In this document: positions 1 to 10,798 of the stretch, piece by piece
Numbering within the stretch: the first letter of the stretch is position 1
Layout: every line of letters begins with the position of its first letter
From: Acidobacteriota bacterium
GTDB taxonomy: Bacteria > Acidobacteriota > Terriglobia > Terriglobales > Acidobacteriaceae
NCBI GenBank assembly: GCA_019243475.1
Contig: JAFAUE010000214.1
Location: 1-40,838, forward strand
DNA: 40,838 nucleotides
Direction of reading: 5' to 3'
Program-made: the position numbers and the translations under genes
The notes under the pieces: generated by a model
Told to the model about the DNA's origin: nothing
Databases searched by the model: none
Seen by the model: only the letters and a program-made list of their open reading frames with translations

Positions 1-1035
1 CGCCGCGCCGCTCACGATCTCGATAATCTCTTTAGTGATCGATGCTTGCCGCACGCGATTCATGGTGAGCGTGAGCGAATCGATCATGTCTGAAGCGTTG
101 TTGGTGGCCGAGTCCATCGCCGTCATGCGTGCGGCGTGCTCGGCAGCAACTGACTCAAGCAGCGCGCGAAAAATGACAACCGCAACGTACCGGGGCAGCA
201 AATCACTGAAAAGCCGCTCCGGCGACTGCTCATAGATGTAGTCTCCACTCCCAAACTGTGCCAGTCGCTGATCTGTTTCCGAAGTATCTTTTGCCCGCAA
301 CCCGATGCCGGCCGTGGCGGCAGCCTGGGCGGCTTTTTGTCTCTCTTCCAAAGTGAACTGATCGGCCTGCTCGACGTCCTGCTCGCCTATCTTCACAATG
401 GGCAGCACGTGATCGACCACGAGGCGCTGAGCGATCACTGATTTGAACTCGTTGTACACGACGTATACCGAATCGACTTCGCCAGTCGCATAGCGTTTCA
501 CAACTTCATTGGCCAGATCGCGGGCCATGCCGAATTCCAGTTTGTTGAGTACTCCTACTTGCTCGCCGATAATTTCCGCCGACGCCGCACGGCGATATTC
601 GCCCTCTTCGCCGGCCTGCTGTGCGTAGGGAAAGCGCCGCCGCAGCAGATCGCGCCCCTTGCGGCCAATGGCGATAATGTCCACGTTCTTGCCCGCTTTC
701 GCTTCGAGAAAACGGCTCGCCGTCTTAAGAACATTGGCATTGAAGGCGCCGGCGAATCCCTTATCACCACTGATTACCACCAGAAGAATGTTCTTCTCTT
801 CACGACGTTCGAGCAAAGGATGATGCGGCTCGCCCGTTATGGGATCATAAATTTCGGCGCGCGCGACCAGCGATTTGAGGACGTTCACAAGCATTTGCGC
901 ATACGGACGGGCCGCCAGCGCACGCTCCTGAGCTCGCCGCAGCTTGGCCGCCGAGACCATCTTCATGGCGCCGGTGATCTGCTTCGTGTTCTGCACGCTG
1001 CGAATGCGCCGCCGTAAATCGAGAACGTTAGCCAT
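1..1035 (-). CDS. atpG: ATP synthase F1 subunit gamma (3' end cut by window edge)
   Basis: The minus-strand reading frame opens with ATG at 1035 and stays open for 345 codons to base 1. It starts MANVLDLRRRIRSVQNTKQI and contains the family signatures TGAMKMVSAAKLRRAQ, the SGDKGFAGAFN segment and the C-terminal MTAMDSATNNASDMI helix, which forms part of the rotating central stalk. It reaches IVSGAA at the edge, so only a few residues should be missing. The gene is last of the visible atp genes, 25 bases after atpA. The gamma subunit couples c-ring rotation to catalysis in the alpha3beta3 head. atpD and atpC would be expected just outside the window. Confidence 0.97.
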   Translation of the reverse strand, partial: MANVLDLRRRIRSVQNTKQITGAMKMVSAAKLRRAQERALAARPYAQMLVNVLKSLVARAEIYDPITGEPHHPLLERREEKNILLVVISGDKGFAGAFNANVLKTASRFLEAKAGKNVDIIAIGRKGRDLLRRRFPYAQQAGEEGEYRRAASAEIIGEQVGVLNKLEFGMARDLANEVVKRYATGEVDSVYVVYNEFKSVIAQRLVVDHVLPIVKIGEQDVEQADQFTLEERQKAAQAAATAGIGLRAKDTSETDQRLAQFGSGDYIYEQSPERLFSDLLPRYVAVVIFRALLESVAAEHAARMTAMDSATNNASDMIDSLTLTMNRVRQASITKEIIEIVSGAA

Positions 1036-1060
1036 TTTGTAATGAAGTTCTGGATTCCTT

Positions 1061-3175
<2,115 letters not shown>

Positions 3176-3176
<1 letters not shown>

Positions 3177-4051
3177 CAGCCGCTCCCGTTCCTGCGTGAC
3201 GTCGCGGCAAGTTGAGCGGTGAAGTCATCGACCAAGCCCCGGTCCTCGGCGGCATCGACCCGCATTCCCTTTTCCGCCATCTCAATCGCGAGCGAAACCG
3301 CGTACTTCTGCAGGTCGCGGCGCGCCGCCGTCTCCGCCTGCGCAATCTCCTGCTTCGCCGCGTCGAGGATCTTGTGCTTTTCTTGTTCGATCGACCTGCG
3401 AATCCGCTCTTCTTCGGCTCGCGCCTCCGCCTCAGCGTGTTTCTGCATCTCCTCGATTTCTACGCTCATGCGCGCTAGCCGCTGCTCGATTTCTGCCAGC
3501 CTGCGCTGCGCGTCTTCTCCCGTGCGACGCGCCTGCTGCATATCCTGCTGAATCGATTGTGTGCGGGCGCGAAACATGCTCGGCAGATTGGACTTGAGGA
3601 AGAAGACAATAGCGACCGCGATGATGGCAAAGTTTATGACGACGCAGATCCAATACGCTGCAGTCAGCGACAGGCCAGTGATTCTTGCAATGCCGCGAAC
3701 GGCGGGCGAATGCTTAAACGCTTCGGTCTCGTCCTGATCAGCAGCTTCATTTGAGACATGCGCGAGCTCCTGATTCGCAGTGGCTGTGCTCTGCGCGAAC
3801 GCCGCTTCGGACCGGGAAGCGGGAGCCGATGAATTTTGAGATGGGGAAGCAGATGCCGGAGTCTGCTGTTGTGCAACGGCTATGCATGAGCAAAAAACCA
3901 ATATGCAGACAGCCAGGAATGTCGGCGCTAGTCTGGAGAGTGCGGCTACGCCTCGGAGAATGGCATTGCACGAGTTCAGCCGTGCGCTTCGTGATGATGC
4001 TGCGAACTTCCGCCAGCCTGGATTGCGACGTAGTAACAATGTGTTTCTCAT
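3176..4051 (-). CDS. atpF: ATP synthase F0 subunit b with long N-terminal extension
   Basis: A 291-residue protein, well above the usual 150-170 for subunit b. The C-terminal part is typical: one membrane helix near residues 130-155 (AAYWICVVINFAIIAVAIVF), then a long charged coiled coil forming the peripheral stalk. Ahead of it lies an extra ~120 residues: a basic start, a hydrophobic signal-like segment (LAPTFLAVCILVFCSCIAVA, about 40-60) and a low-complexity Ser/Ala/Gln/Glu linker. The ATG overlaps the stop of the upstream b' gene (ATGA, 4048-4051), supporting this start. From memory, similar extended b subunits occur in Acidobacteriota; the role of the extension is unknown to me. Confidence 0.93.
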
Positions 4052-4518
4052 CCGCGCTCTCCGACCGGCTGACGCGCGGAGCTGCGAAGAATGGTGCGGA
4101 TAATCTGCGTAGCGAGATTGCCACTGTCGGTCTGCACTCTCGCGCGGGCGGTTTCCAGGTCTTTCTGAATCTCTTTGCGCGCGGTGGTCACCATGGTTTC
4201 CGCGGCGGCGCGCGCTTCCGCGATCGCCAGCGTGCGCTGGTCGAGGATCTGCTGCCGGCGAAGCTCCTGAGTCTTGAAGACGTTCATGCGGGCTTCGTTG
4301 ATACGGTGTTCGTAGTCCGAGGTCTTTTGCTCAGCAGCCGCGACCTGCGCCTTGGCTTTTTCTATGGCGCCAACCGTGTGGGCGCGGCGCTCGGCAAGCG
4401 CGCGTCCCAGCGCGCCATGCAGGATCACGCGATACAGAATCCAAATGACGACAAATAGGACAATGGTCGGAATCGCTCCGAGCGCAAGTTCGCCTAGTTG
4501 CCTGAGTGTGTCGTCCAT
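4048..4518 (-). CDS. ATP synthase F0 subunit b' (second b-type stalk subunit)
   Basis: A 156-residue protein with a single N-terminal membrane helix (GAIPTIVLFVVIWILYRVIL, about residues 14-33) followed by a continuous charged, Ala/Glu/Arg-rich coiled coil, the layout of ATP synthase b/b'. It precedes and overlaps atpF by four bases, so the operon encodes two different b-type subunits that probably form a heterodimeric peripheral stalk, as in photosynthetic bacteria and several other phyla. It is the first visible gene of this operon; atpB and atpE (a and c subunits) are not upstream here, so they must be encoded elsewhere. Confidence 0.93.
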   Translation of the reverse strand: MDDTLRQLGELALGAIPTIVLFVVIWILYRVILHGALGRALAERRAHTVGAIEKAKAQVAAAEQKTSDYEHRINEARMNVFKTQELRRQQILDQRTLAIAEARAAAETMVTTARKEIQKDLETARARVQTDSGNLATQIIRTILRSSARQPVGERG

Positions 4519-4840
4519 CTAAGTTGTGTGATTACTGTTCCGCCGGGATAAGGGAGACAACCTTCTAAGCTAACATTCGATTTTTCCGAGTGTCAAACCA
4601 GGTCGACTCGTGGAAACACTTGAAAAATCTAGGTGAAAATACGTGTCGCGCAGCTCTCGACGACGCTTGACAGCTTCGGGATATGGCGGGAGACTAGTCA
4701 GTATCACCTCCGATCCGATTCAGGATCGAATGGGCTCGTGGCCAAGGAATGTCACCGCTTCTCGGCCGCGGGCCTATTTAATTGTTAGCTGGAATTGAGA
4801 ACTCTTCGTAGTCGCGAGGCTTGCACCGGGTTCATTTGCC
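4519..4840. other. Intergenic region upstream of the atp operon with an inverted repeat
   Basis: No convincing gene is seen in these 322 bases between hflX (ends at 4841) and the b' gene. The one clear structure is an imperfect inverted repeat: the arm at 4579-4593 (GATTTTTCCGAGTGT) faces the arm at 4616-4629 (ACACTTGAAAAATC), separated by 22 bases that include the palindrome GTCGAC. It has T-rich and A-rich outer ends, so it could act as a terminator for either strand or as a leader hairpin of the atp transcript. Confidence 0.5.
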
Positions 4841-6235
4841 TTACCTGGAACGACCTCGGTTCTTTGCCTCGAACTTACGCAGATGGCGCACCAGCGAGCT
4901 CGCCCCTTCAACCGTGAGTTCGACCTGATCTTCTTTATATCGCTTCCGTAGCACCTTGCCGCGGGCGTCAATCATGGCGAGCAGTTTTCCTTCCCGTTGT
5001 GGGACACGAATCTCGACCGTCTCGACCGGATCAGCGGTCAGCATTGCATCCATCCGCTCCATGAGTTTCTCCAATCCGGCGCTTTGGATCGCGGAGACGG
5101 CGATTACATTGTCGGAGAGGGGCAGTGCGTTGCGTTGTTCTTTTGAAAGCAGATCGGTTTTGTTTAGCACATAAATCGTTGGCTTGTTGCGTGCTTCCAG
5201 CTCTGCCAGGACCTTTTCCACTTGCTCATGCTGTTCGCGTGCATTGGGGCTGGTCGCGTCGGAAACGTGCAGGATCAACGATGCGCGCTGCACCTCCTCG
5301 AGAGTCGCGCGAAATGACGTTACCAGCGTGTGCGGCAAATTGCGGAGAAATCCGACTGTGTCTGAGAGCAGAATCTTTCTTTTAGACGGCAGGGTAATGG
5401 CTCGCAACGTCGGATCGAGCGTGGCAAACATGCGCGACGAAGCCACGACGCCGGCATGGGTAAGAGCGTTGAACAACGTGGATTTTCCTGCGTTGGTGTA
5501 CCCAACCAACGCGACGGTCTCTACCGGCACTGATTCGCGCCGCTGCCGTTGTTGCGTCCGCACCCGCCGAACGTTCTCGAGCTGCTGTTGAACGTGCCTC
5601 ATACGGCGAAAAATCTTGCGGCGGTCAGTTTCGAGCTGGGTTTCGCCGGGACCGCGGGTACCGATGCCGCCGCCGAGCTGTGACATCTCCACCCCGTGTC
5701 CGGCCAGCCGCGGCATCAGGTACTCAAGTTGAGCCAGTTCCACCTGCAACTGGCCTTCGCGCGTACGCGCGTGGCGGGCAAAGATGTCGAGGATGAGTTG
5801 CGTTCGGTCGATAACGCGTGCGTGCAGTTCGCGTTCGATATTCCGTTGTTGCGAAGGGGAGAGGTCGTGATCGAAGAGTACGACGTCGGCGCGCGAACCG
5901 GCTACGGCGCCCGTAATCTCCTGCAGCTTGCCTTTGCCAATCATGGTCGCCGGATCGAGTTTGTCGCGCCTCTGCACGACCTCCCCAACCAGCTGCGCCC
6001 CTGCGCTCGTGGCGAGTTCGCGAAACTCCGCCATCGAGTCCTCGACAGTAAACGCACCCGAGGCCACGTCTCCGAATTTCGAGGGACTGCTGGCGTCTTT
6101 TTCTTTGTTAACTTCCGCGCGAGCAAATTCGCTGGCTCGCTTGGCCAGCCGTGCCTGGAAAGAAAGAGCAGATTGTTTGCCGCGAAGATCAATGCAGACG
6201 AGAAAAGCGCGCTCCGGTCCTGCCGCGCGCGCCAT
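4841..6235 (-). CDS. hflX: GTPase HflX
   Basis: Ribosome-associated GTPase linked to stress recovery and ribosome splitting. The frame holds the HflX N-terminal domain, the glycine-rich linker [19 protein letters not shown] that is diagnostic for HflX, a coiled segment, then the G domain with P-loop GYTNAGKS, G3 DTVGF and G4 NKTD. The ATG at 6235 ([13 protein letters not shown]) gives 464 residues and matches the usual beginning of the family; an in-frame ATG at 6325 would overlap the end of hfq. The order hfq-hflX is conserved in many bacteria, which supports co-transcription. The start choice is the least certain point. Confidence 0.95.
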   Translation of the reverse strand: MARAAGPERAFLVCIDLRGKQSALSFQARLAKRASEFARAEVNKEKDASSPSKFGDVASGAFTVEDSMAEFRELATSAGAQLVGEVVQRRDKLDPATMIGKGKLQEITGAVAGSRADVVLFDHDLSPSQQRNIERELHARVIDRTQLILDIFARHARTREGQLQVELAQLEYLMPRLAGHGVEMSQLGGGIGTRGPGETQLETDRRKIFRRMRHVQQQLENVRRVRTQQRQRRESVPVETVALVGYTNAGKSTLFNALTHAGVVASSRMFATLDPTLRAITLPSKRKILLSDTVGFLRNLPHTLVTSFRATLEEVQRASLILHVSDATSPNAREQHEQVEKVLAELEARNKPTIYVLNKTDLLSKEQRNALPLSDNVIAVSAIQSAGLEKLMERMDAMLTADPVETVEIRVPQREGKLLAMIDARGKVLRKRYKEDQVELTVEGASSLVRHLRKFEAKNRGRSR

Positions 6236-6290
6236 TCCTTCGCTGGTGTCAGATGGCCTTCTCGCCACGGTACTTAGATTCGAGCGGCCT

Positions 6291-6614
6291 TCATCCTTCG
6301 GAGGCCGCTGCCGGCTGGGTGGCATCGGAATGCGCCGCAGCACTGGCCGGCCGCTCCGAAGCCGGTGGACGATGTTCGGAAGCGGGTCGTTCCCCGTGGT
6401 GCGCAACACGCCCCATCACAACCGTGGAAATGGCGTGCTTGAAAATCAGCTGTTCCTGGTTGTTGGTGTCGAGTACGACCGAGTACTTGTCGAAGGAACG
6501 AATGCGACCGCTGAGCTTCACTCCGCTCATGAGGTAAATCGTTATCGGGGACTTGTCCTTCCGAGCAGTATTGAGAAAGGTGTCCTGAATATTCTGCGCC
6601 GGCTTGGTTTCCAT
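6291..6614 (-). CDS. hfq: RNA chaperone Hfq with a PAS-rich C-terminal tail
   Basis: The protein is 107 residues from the ATG at 6614, which is preceded by a strong AAGGAGAGA site; a longer in-frame start at 6707 is not supported. Sm1 ([21 protein letters not shown]) and Sm2 ([11 protein letters not shown]) are intact, including the conserved KHAISTV signature that forms the proximal RNA-binding pore of the hexamer. After the Sm fold comes a roughly 37-residue disordered tail with repeats of RPASE/RPPASE and several His and Ala residues. Hfq helps small RNAs pair with mRNAs. hflX follows 55 bases downstream. Confidence 0.96.
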   Translation of the reverse strand: METKPAQNIQDTFLNTARKDKSPITIYLMSGVKLSGRIRSFDKYSVVLDTNNQEQLIFKHAISTVVMGRVAHHGERPASEHRPPASERPASAAAHSDATQPAAASEG

Positions 6615-7029
6615 GTGCCGATCTCTCCTTGATCCAGAACCAGTATCGAACGTCAAAAACAACCGTTCAAAGATAGAACTCGGAGAGAGGTCTTGGCAAA
6701 TGGACATATTCCGTGATTTTCCCTATTTCGGGATTGGGTGATTAGGTTTTGAAACATTGTCGCGTACTCATTCAAGAGGGCACGGACCCCAGAATGTAAA
6801 GAGGGCGAACACCCAAAAGCAATTAGGGGAGCGTGTAATGTGGAAGCGTGAAAGCTTCAACAAGTTCGCGAAATAGCAAAATCGCAAAATGTCTTCGCTT
6901 ATGCCAACACGCGCCAGAGAGAAAAGTTGCTGGAAAGGAGTACGATGCTTCGCGCACCTATCGCCGATGCTGGCGCATCTACTTACTCGGATTTACGTTT
7001 AAGTAAATAAATTAGGGAGGCAAAGCTGT
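6615..7029. other. Divergent intergenic region between hfq and the BON-domain gene
   Basis: This 415-base gap must hold the divergent promoters of hfq (minus) and the BON-domain gene (plus). I could not fix either promoter with confidence. The only coding signal is a 21-codon open frame at 6945-7010, listed separately. Otherwise I see no RNA gene or clear repeat. Confidence 0.5.
6945..7010 (+). CDS. Possible 21-residue leader peptide
   Basis: ATG at 6945 is preceded by a good ribosome-binding site (GGAAAGGAG, 6932-6940) at ideal distance and opens a 21-codon frame starting MLRAPIADAG and ending LRLSK before TAA at 7008-7010. The stop lies 19 bases before the start of the BON-domain gene, whose own GGGAGG site follows at once. 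It could be a translated leader peptide of that mRNA, or the site may be chance. There are no homologues I recognise. Confidence 0.3.
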   Translation: MLRAPIADAGASTYSDLRLSK

Positions 7030-7593
7030 ATGAAGCTATTCGCAACTATTGCGCTGCTCTGCGCCTTTGCTTTCGGCCAGACAGAATCGGGAAATAACAC
7101 TCATCTCGCGATCCGGCCGGGAGCCCAGGACGCCAATGAGCAGCACATCGCCAAAGAAGTACGGCACGAGCTGCTGATGTTGCCGTACTACTCGATTTTC
7201 GACGATCTTGAATTCTCCGTGAACAACGGACAGGTAACTCTGCTCGGCTCAGTAGTGGATCCTGTGTTGAAGAAAGACGCAGAAAACTCGGTCAAGCGAA
7301 TCGAAGGCGTGACCGGAGTCAACAACCAGATCAAGGTTCTGCCGCCGTCGCCGAACGACGATCAGATTCGCCGCCAGGAGTTTCGCGCGATTGCCAACCA
7401 GGGATCGCTCTATCGCTACTTCATGGGTGCGGTCGGTTCCATCCACATCATCGTGGATAACGGCCATGTGACGCTGAAAGGTGTAGTCGACAATCAAGCC
7501 GACGACACCCAGGCGAAAATGGCTGCCAATCAAGTGCCGGGGGTATTCTCGGTCACCGACAATCTGATCGTAGCCAATCAATCGAAAAGATGA
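7030..7593 (+). CDS. Secreted protein with two BON domains
   Basis: A 187-residue protein with an N-terminal signal peptide (MKLFATIALLCAFAFG) and two BON domains at about residues 40-105 and 110-183. Each shows the BON pattern of a short helix followed by strands around V.NG.VTLLG.V and V.NGHVTLKGVV, ending with ..V.GV..V.(N/D)(Q/N)(I/L)KV/IV. BON domains, as in OsmY, bind membranes or cell-envelope components, and are typical of osmotic-stress periplasmic proteins. The start is supported by GGGAGG just upstream. A perfect hairpin follows the stop, so the gene is probably monocistronic. The specific ligand is unknown. Confidence 0.9.
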   Translation: MKLFATIALLCAFAFGQTESGNNTHLAIRPGAQDANEQHIAKEVRHELLMLPYYSIFDDLEFSVNNGQVTLLGSVVDPVLKKDAENSVKRIEGVTGVNNQIKVLPPSPNDDQIRRQEFRAIANQGSLYRYFMGAVGSIHIIVDNGHVTLKGVVDNQADDTQAKMAANQVPGVFSVTDNLIVANQSKR

Positions 7594-7599
7594 ACTCTA

Positions 7600-7627
7600 G
7601 GAGAGGCGCGGCAATCCGCGCCTCTCC
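7600..7627 (+). terminator. Hairpin terminator after the BON-domain gene
   Basis: A perfect 12-base-pair stem, GGAGAGGCGCGG (7600-7611) against CCGCGCCTCTCC (7616-7627), with the four-base loop CAAT, lies 6 bases after the stop codon. The T-tract behind it is weak (ATCTTG), so termination may be partial. Confidence 0.7.
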
Positions 7628-7816
7628 ATCTTGAACGGTCGTCACCTTCCGATTGAGATTACGCCGTCTAAAGATTCATTCCTGAATCAAAAGTCTCATT
7701 GTTGCGCCGACCTGCTTTTCGATGGAAGAACCCCGGCCGTTACTGAACTCCCTTGCCGTCGCGACTTATTAGAAGAAGGGAAGATGTGGTCGCTAATTTA
7801 GGCAGATGAAGCAGGC

Positions 7817-7858
7817 GAAAAATGAGGGCTGGATGCTTGAATCCAGCCCCGCTTTTTT
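7817..7858 (-). terminator. Bidirectional terminator, mainly serving the minus-strand glycine-zipper gene
   Basis: The arms GGGCTGGAT (7826-7834) and ATCCAGCCC (7841-7849) form a 9-base-pair stem with a 6-base loop. On the minus strand it is followed by a CATTTTT tract, 26 bases past the stop codon of the gene ending at 7876. On the plus strand it is followed by GCTTTTTT, so it can also stop transcripts coming from the left. Confidence 0.8.
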
Positions 7859-7875
7859 CCGTTAGTCAGGTTCAG

Positions 7876-8550
7876 TTAACGCGGATTGTTGTAGTCCCGC
7901 GGACGATCGTTCTGGTCCGGTGGCGGCAGCTCGCGGCCGTGTCCCTGGTATCCCTCATAGGGAGAAATGCGCACGTTGCGATCAAGACGGAAGTTCAGCT
8001 CGGTCTCAGCAGGAACATTGAGTTCCTTACCCTTCGTGAGAACCTGAGCCCCTGCTCCGGCGCCTGCTCCGGCAATCGCACCGATGGCCGCGCCTTTTCC
8101 ACCGCCGGCAAGCGCGCCGATCAGCGTTCCGGCAAGTGCTCCGCCGCCAACGTACTCACCCGTGCGCTTGTTGGCGCCGAGTCCGCCATTCTTGCTGCTT
8201 CCAGCTGCGCTCGTGTCTTGAGTATCCAGACGATAGTGACGTCCATTGATGTCGACCGAACGCAAGTCGAGCGTCATGTCATTGGCGTTATTGCCCGTTT
8301 GAACCACCGCGAGCTGTGCCGGTGCTCCGCGCGGGATAACGACGTTTCCGTTAGCGTCGGTAACGTCGCGCGAAACCGTTCCGGGAAACATCGCGCCGGC
8401 CGTTACGTTGCCCGATTTGGCATTGATGTCCTGGTCGACACGTACGTGAATTTCCGTACCCGACGGGACCATCGATGTATTCTGCGCTACCGCTCCAAAA
8501 GCGAACAGGAGCGATGCGCCCAACATGAATCGAGATGCGAGTCTTCGCAT
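7876..8550 (-). CDS. Secreted glycine-zipper protein (paralogue of the gene at 38083)
   Basis: A 224-residue protein that starts with a signal peptide (MRRLASRFMLGASLLFAFGAVAQ) behind a strong GGAGGAATTC site. A beta-rich domain follows (GTEIHVRVDQDINAKSGNV, PGTVSRDVTDANGNVVIPRG), then a glycine-zipper membrane-inserting stretch near residues 135-170 (GGGALAGTLIGALAGGGKGA, then AIGAIAGAGAGAG). A short NVPAETELNFRL strand motif and a Pro/Asp/Asn-rich hydrophilic tail come last. The same order of domains is found in the protein encoded at 38083-38640. Probably a periplasmic or outer-membrane-associated envelope protein; no enzymatic function is apparent. Confidence 0.88.
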   Translation of the reverse strand: MRRLASRFMLGASLLFAFGAVAQNTSMVPSGTEIHVRVDQDINAKSGNVTAGAMFPGTVSRDVTDANGNVVIPRGAPAQLAVVQTGNNANDMTLDLRSVDINGRHYRLDTQDTSAAGSSKNGGLGANKRTGEYVGGGALAGTLIGALAGGGKGAAIGAIAGAGAGAGAQVLTKGKELNVPAETELNFRLDRNVRISPYEGYQGHGRELPPPDQNDRPRDYNNPR

Positions 8551-8697
8551 GAATTCCTCCTCAGAAAATCCTCAGCAGACACTTCCACTGTCTGACTTCG
8601 TCTGCTCTTTAAAGATGCAAGTTGTTGCCGTCGGGTGCGCCAATGGGCCGAGCGTGAAGGCAACCAAGGCATCTAAGAATCAGCTGCTCTCGATTAC

Positions 8698-9564
8698 TTA
8701 CGCGGTTGCTACTCTTCGGGTGAAGGCGCCGGCGTTAGCAACCAGGAACGCATTCAAGTTGCGTGGCGCGTGGCCGGTGATCTGCTGAATGTCATCCGTC
8801 AGCTCGCCGCCATTTCCTTCCACGTAGTACTCCTGCAGATCAAGCAGAGCCTGAGCCTGCCATTCGGGCATGCCCATCGCGAGCAGCGCCTTCTTCTGCT
8901 CCGCCATCGGAAGATCTACGTAACGGACCGTCCGACCGCAAACACGGGAGATGCGCTCCGCGACTTCCGCATAGGTGAGCGCCTCGGGGCCGTTCAGTTC
9001 ATAGACTTTGTCCGGAGCGTTGCCGGAAAGCAAGGCGGCGGCCACATCAGCAATGTCTGCGACATCCACCAGACTTGCCCGTGAATTGCCGACGGAGGAA
9101 TAGAACGCGTCCTGCGATTGGATGGTCGGTGCAAAGAACGCGACAATGTTTTGCATGAAAGTGTTGGGACGCAGAATACTGTAGCCGACTCCGGAACTTT
9201 GCAAGACCCGCTCGACCTCAGTGTGCCATTTTGGGAACGACTTCTCCCACGTTCCTGCCCCTCCTGCGGAGCTATAGACGATATGCTTCACGCCCTGCTC
9301 TTTGGCAACTGCGATCGCATTGCCTTCCAATTCGACGAGCTGTGGTATCGGCGAGCACACAAGAAACAGCCTCTCCACGCCTTCGAAGGCGCGTCGCAGG
9401 GAATCTCGGTCGGCAAAATCGGCAATTACCGCCCGAGCCTTCGGAGGCGAGTTTCGTGCGTCGGCCGGCGACCGATACATCGCTTTTACATCACTCCTAT
9501 GCTGCAGGATCTTTTGCAAGACCGTGCCGCCCACATTGCCCGAGGCTCCCGTTATCAGGATCAT
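8698..9564 (-). CDS. NmrA-like NAD(P)-binding oxidoreductase / epimerase-fold protein
   Basis: A 288-residue atypical SDR/NmrA-family protein. The N-terminal Rossmann motif MILITGASGNVGGTVLQ carries the GxxGxxG nucleotide-binding loop. VERLFLVCSPIPQ and HIVYSSAGGAG mark the middle strands, and SILRPNTFMQN is the characteristic NmrA-type motif. A catalytic YxxxK is not evident, so it may be a redox sensor or a quinone/NADPH-binding protein rather than a classical dehydrogenase. The start ATG at 9564 lies behind a GGAGGAAAGC site. The gene stands alone; its substrate cannot be read from the context. Confidence 0.88.
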   Translation of the reverse strand: MILITGASGNVGGTVLQKILQHRSDVKAMYRSPADARNSPPKARAVIADFADRDSLRRAFEGVERLFLVCSPIPQLVELEGNAIAVAKEQGVKHIVYSSAGGAGTWEKSFPKWHTEVERVLQSSGVGYSILRPNTFMQNIVAFFAPTIQSQDAFYSSVGNSRASLVDVADIADVAAALLSGNAPDKVYELNGPEALTYAEVAERISRVCGRTVRYVDLPMAEQKKALLAMGMPEWQAQALLDLQEYYVEGNGGELTDDIQQITGHAPRNLNAFLVANAGAFTRRVATA

Positions 9565-9969
9565 TGCTTTCCTCCATCAGCCCACAAACGAATCTAAATC
9601 AGGAAGGTGAATGACAGAAGAATTGAAAGCTAGTAGCTGGGACGGGAGCGTGGCTTTCAACAGGAAAGGGAACCCGGGATTCACCAGCCTGAGCCGCAGC
9701 TGCAAACCTGTGTTTATCCCCCCGTTGCACTTTTCTCCGAGGCCAGTTTCGGGCGTTTTGGTCAGAATTTGTTATCTATGTGCGGAAATTCACGTTAAAT
9801 GCCGTGTTCTGACGCCGAAAGCACGATTCTGAGCCTGCGATCGGACCGTGCTATGGCACCACAATGTCCAAAAGTAACCACCCCACACGTCGCAGGTAAC
9901 CGCTAGGCCCCCGCTTTCTCTTTAGGCATTCCGCGGCTCTTGCTAAGGTCACACAAAGGTGGGACATCC
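9565..9969. other. Divergent intergenic region, no gene seen
   Basis: These 405 bases separate two divergently transcribed genes. A 73-codon open frame at 9611-9832 has no ribosome-binding site and an unconvincing composition, so I do not call it. A short inverted repeat (GTCAGAA near 9761 and TTCTGAC near 9810) could be an operator, but this is weak. Confidence 0.45.
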
Positions 9970-10776
9970 ATGAGCACAGGTCCTGTGGTGGAACCGCGGC
10001 AGGAGACCGTCTACGACGGCCCTGAGGTTGACCTGTTTAAACCAAGGCACCTCAAGGATGACCAGCCTTTGCCCGAATCAGGCAAGGAAACCATCCACGA
10101 CGGCGAGGTACCCGAGTTCATTACTCGGCGCTTCAACGCCTCGCAGGTGGCCCAGCTGCAGAAGCCCCAGACTGAAACCGTCCATCAGGGTCAGATTCCC
10201 GAAATGTTTGCCAAGTTGGGGCGCATCGCGCATGACCTTGTCATGCCCGATCGGGAAACCATCTATAGCGGCCCTGATGTTCACGTAAAGAAAGTCGTCG
10301 ACGTCAGTTATCTTGAGAAGTCCGAAGCCGCCTCCGACAAGGACCAGCCGCAGAAGGAAACCGTATTCGACGAGACGACGTTCATTGCAAAGAAGCTCGA
10401 TACCACCGCCTCGCGAAGTCTGGTGACTCGGCTGGTGCAGCGGGCATCGGTTCGCTTCTTCGCAGTCGCAGCCCAGTCGCTGATCGAACTTTATATCTGC
10501 CGCGAAAATCTGCCGGTCGCCATCAGTGCCGGCATCATGTTTGTGACCTTTTCCATCGTTGGCTTTTACACGTTCAAAATGAATCTCAAGGCGTTGCTTG
10601 CGGCGATTGGGATTTATGCGTGCACCACTCTGTTTATGGCCGGGAACGCCATCATGACCGACAACATCTTCATGATGATGGTTCCCCTGTTGTCACGCGG
10701 ATTCATGATATATAACCTGCTCAGGACATACGGCCTGCTCGTCGATCTGCATTTGCTCGAAGCCGAAGCTTACTAA
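9970..10776 (+). CDS. Unknown membrane protein with five ET[VI]-aromatic repeats
   Basis: I do not recognise a named family. From the ATG at 9970 (AAGGTGG site upstream; an in-frame start at 9940 is less likely) the protein has 268 residues. The N-terminal half is hydrophilic and carries five copies of a short motif: QETVYDG at about 11, KETIHDG at 39, TETVHQG at 68, RETIYSG at 95 and KETVFDE at 129, spaced 27-34 residues apart. Each is often followed by an acidic/aromatic segment such as PEVDLF or EVPEF. The C-terminal half (about 165-260) is hydrophobic with roughly three membrane helices. A holin-like gene follows 22 bases downstream and may be co-transcribed. The repeats look like a docking or modification motif presented on the cytoplasmic side; that is inference. 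Confidence 0.75.
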   Translation: MSTGPVVEPRQETVYDGPEVDLFKPRHLKDDQPLPESGKETIHDGEVPEFITRRFNASQVAQLQKPQTETVHQGQIPEMFAKLGRIAHDLVMPDRETIYSGPDVHVKKVVDVSYLEKSEAASDKDQPQKETVFDETTFIAKKLDTTASRSLVTRLVQRASVRFFAVAAQSLIELYICRENLPVAISAGIMFVTFSIVGFYTFKMNLKALLAAIGIYACTTLFMAGNAIMTDNIFMMMVPLLSRGFMIYNLLRTYGLLVDLHLLEAEAY

Positions 10777-10798
10777 CCACGAGCGGCCTCTTCCGCTC

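Noticed and set aside
9611-9832. 73-codon plus-strand frame
   Set aside because: Lacks a ribosome-binding site and has unconvincing amino-acid composition.
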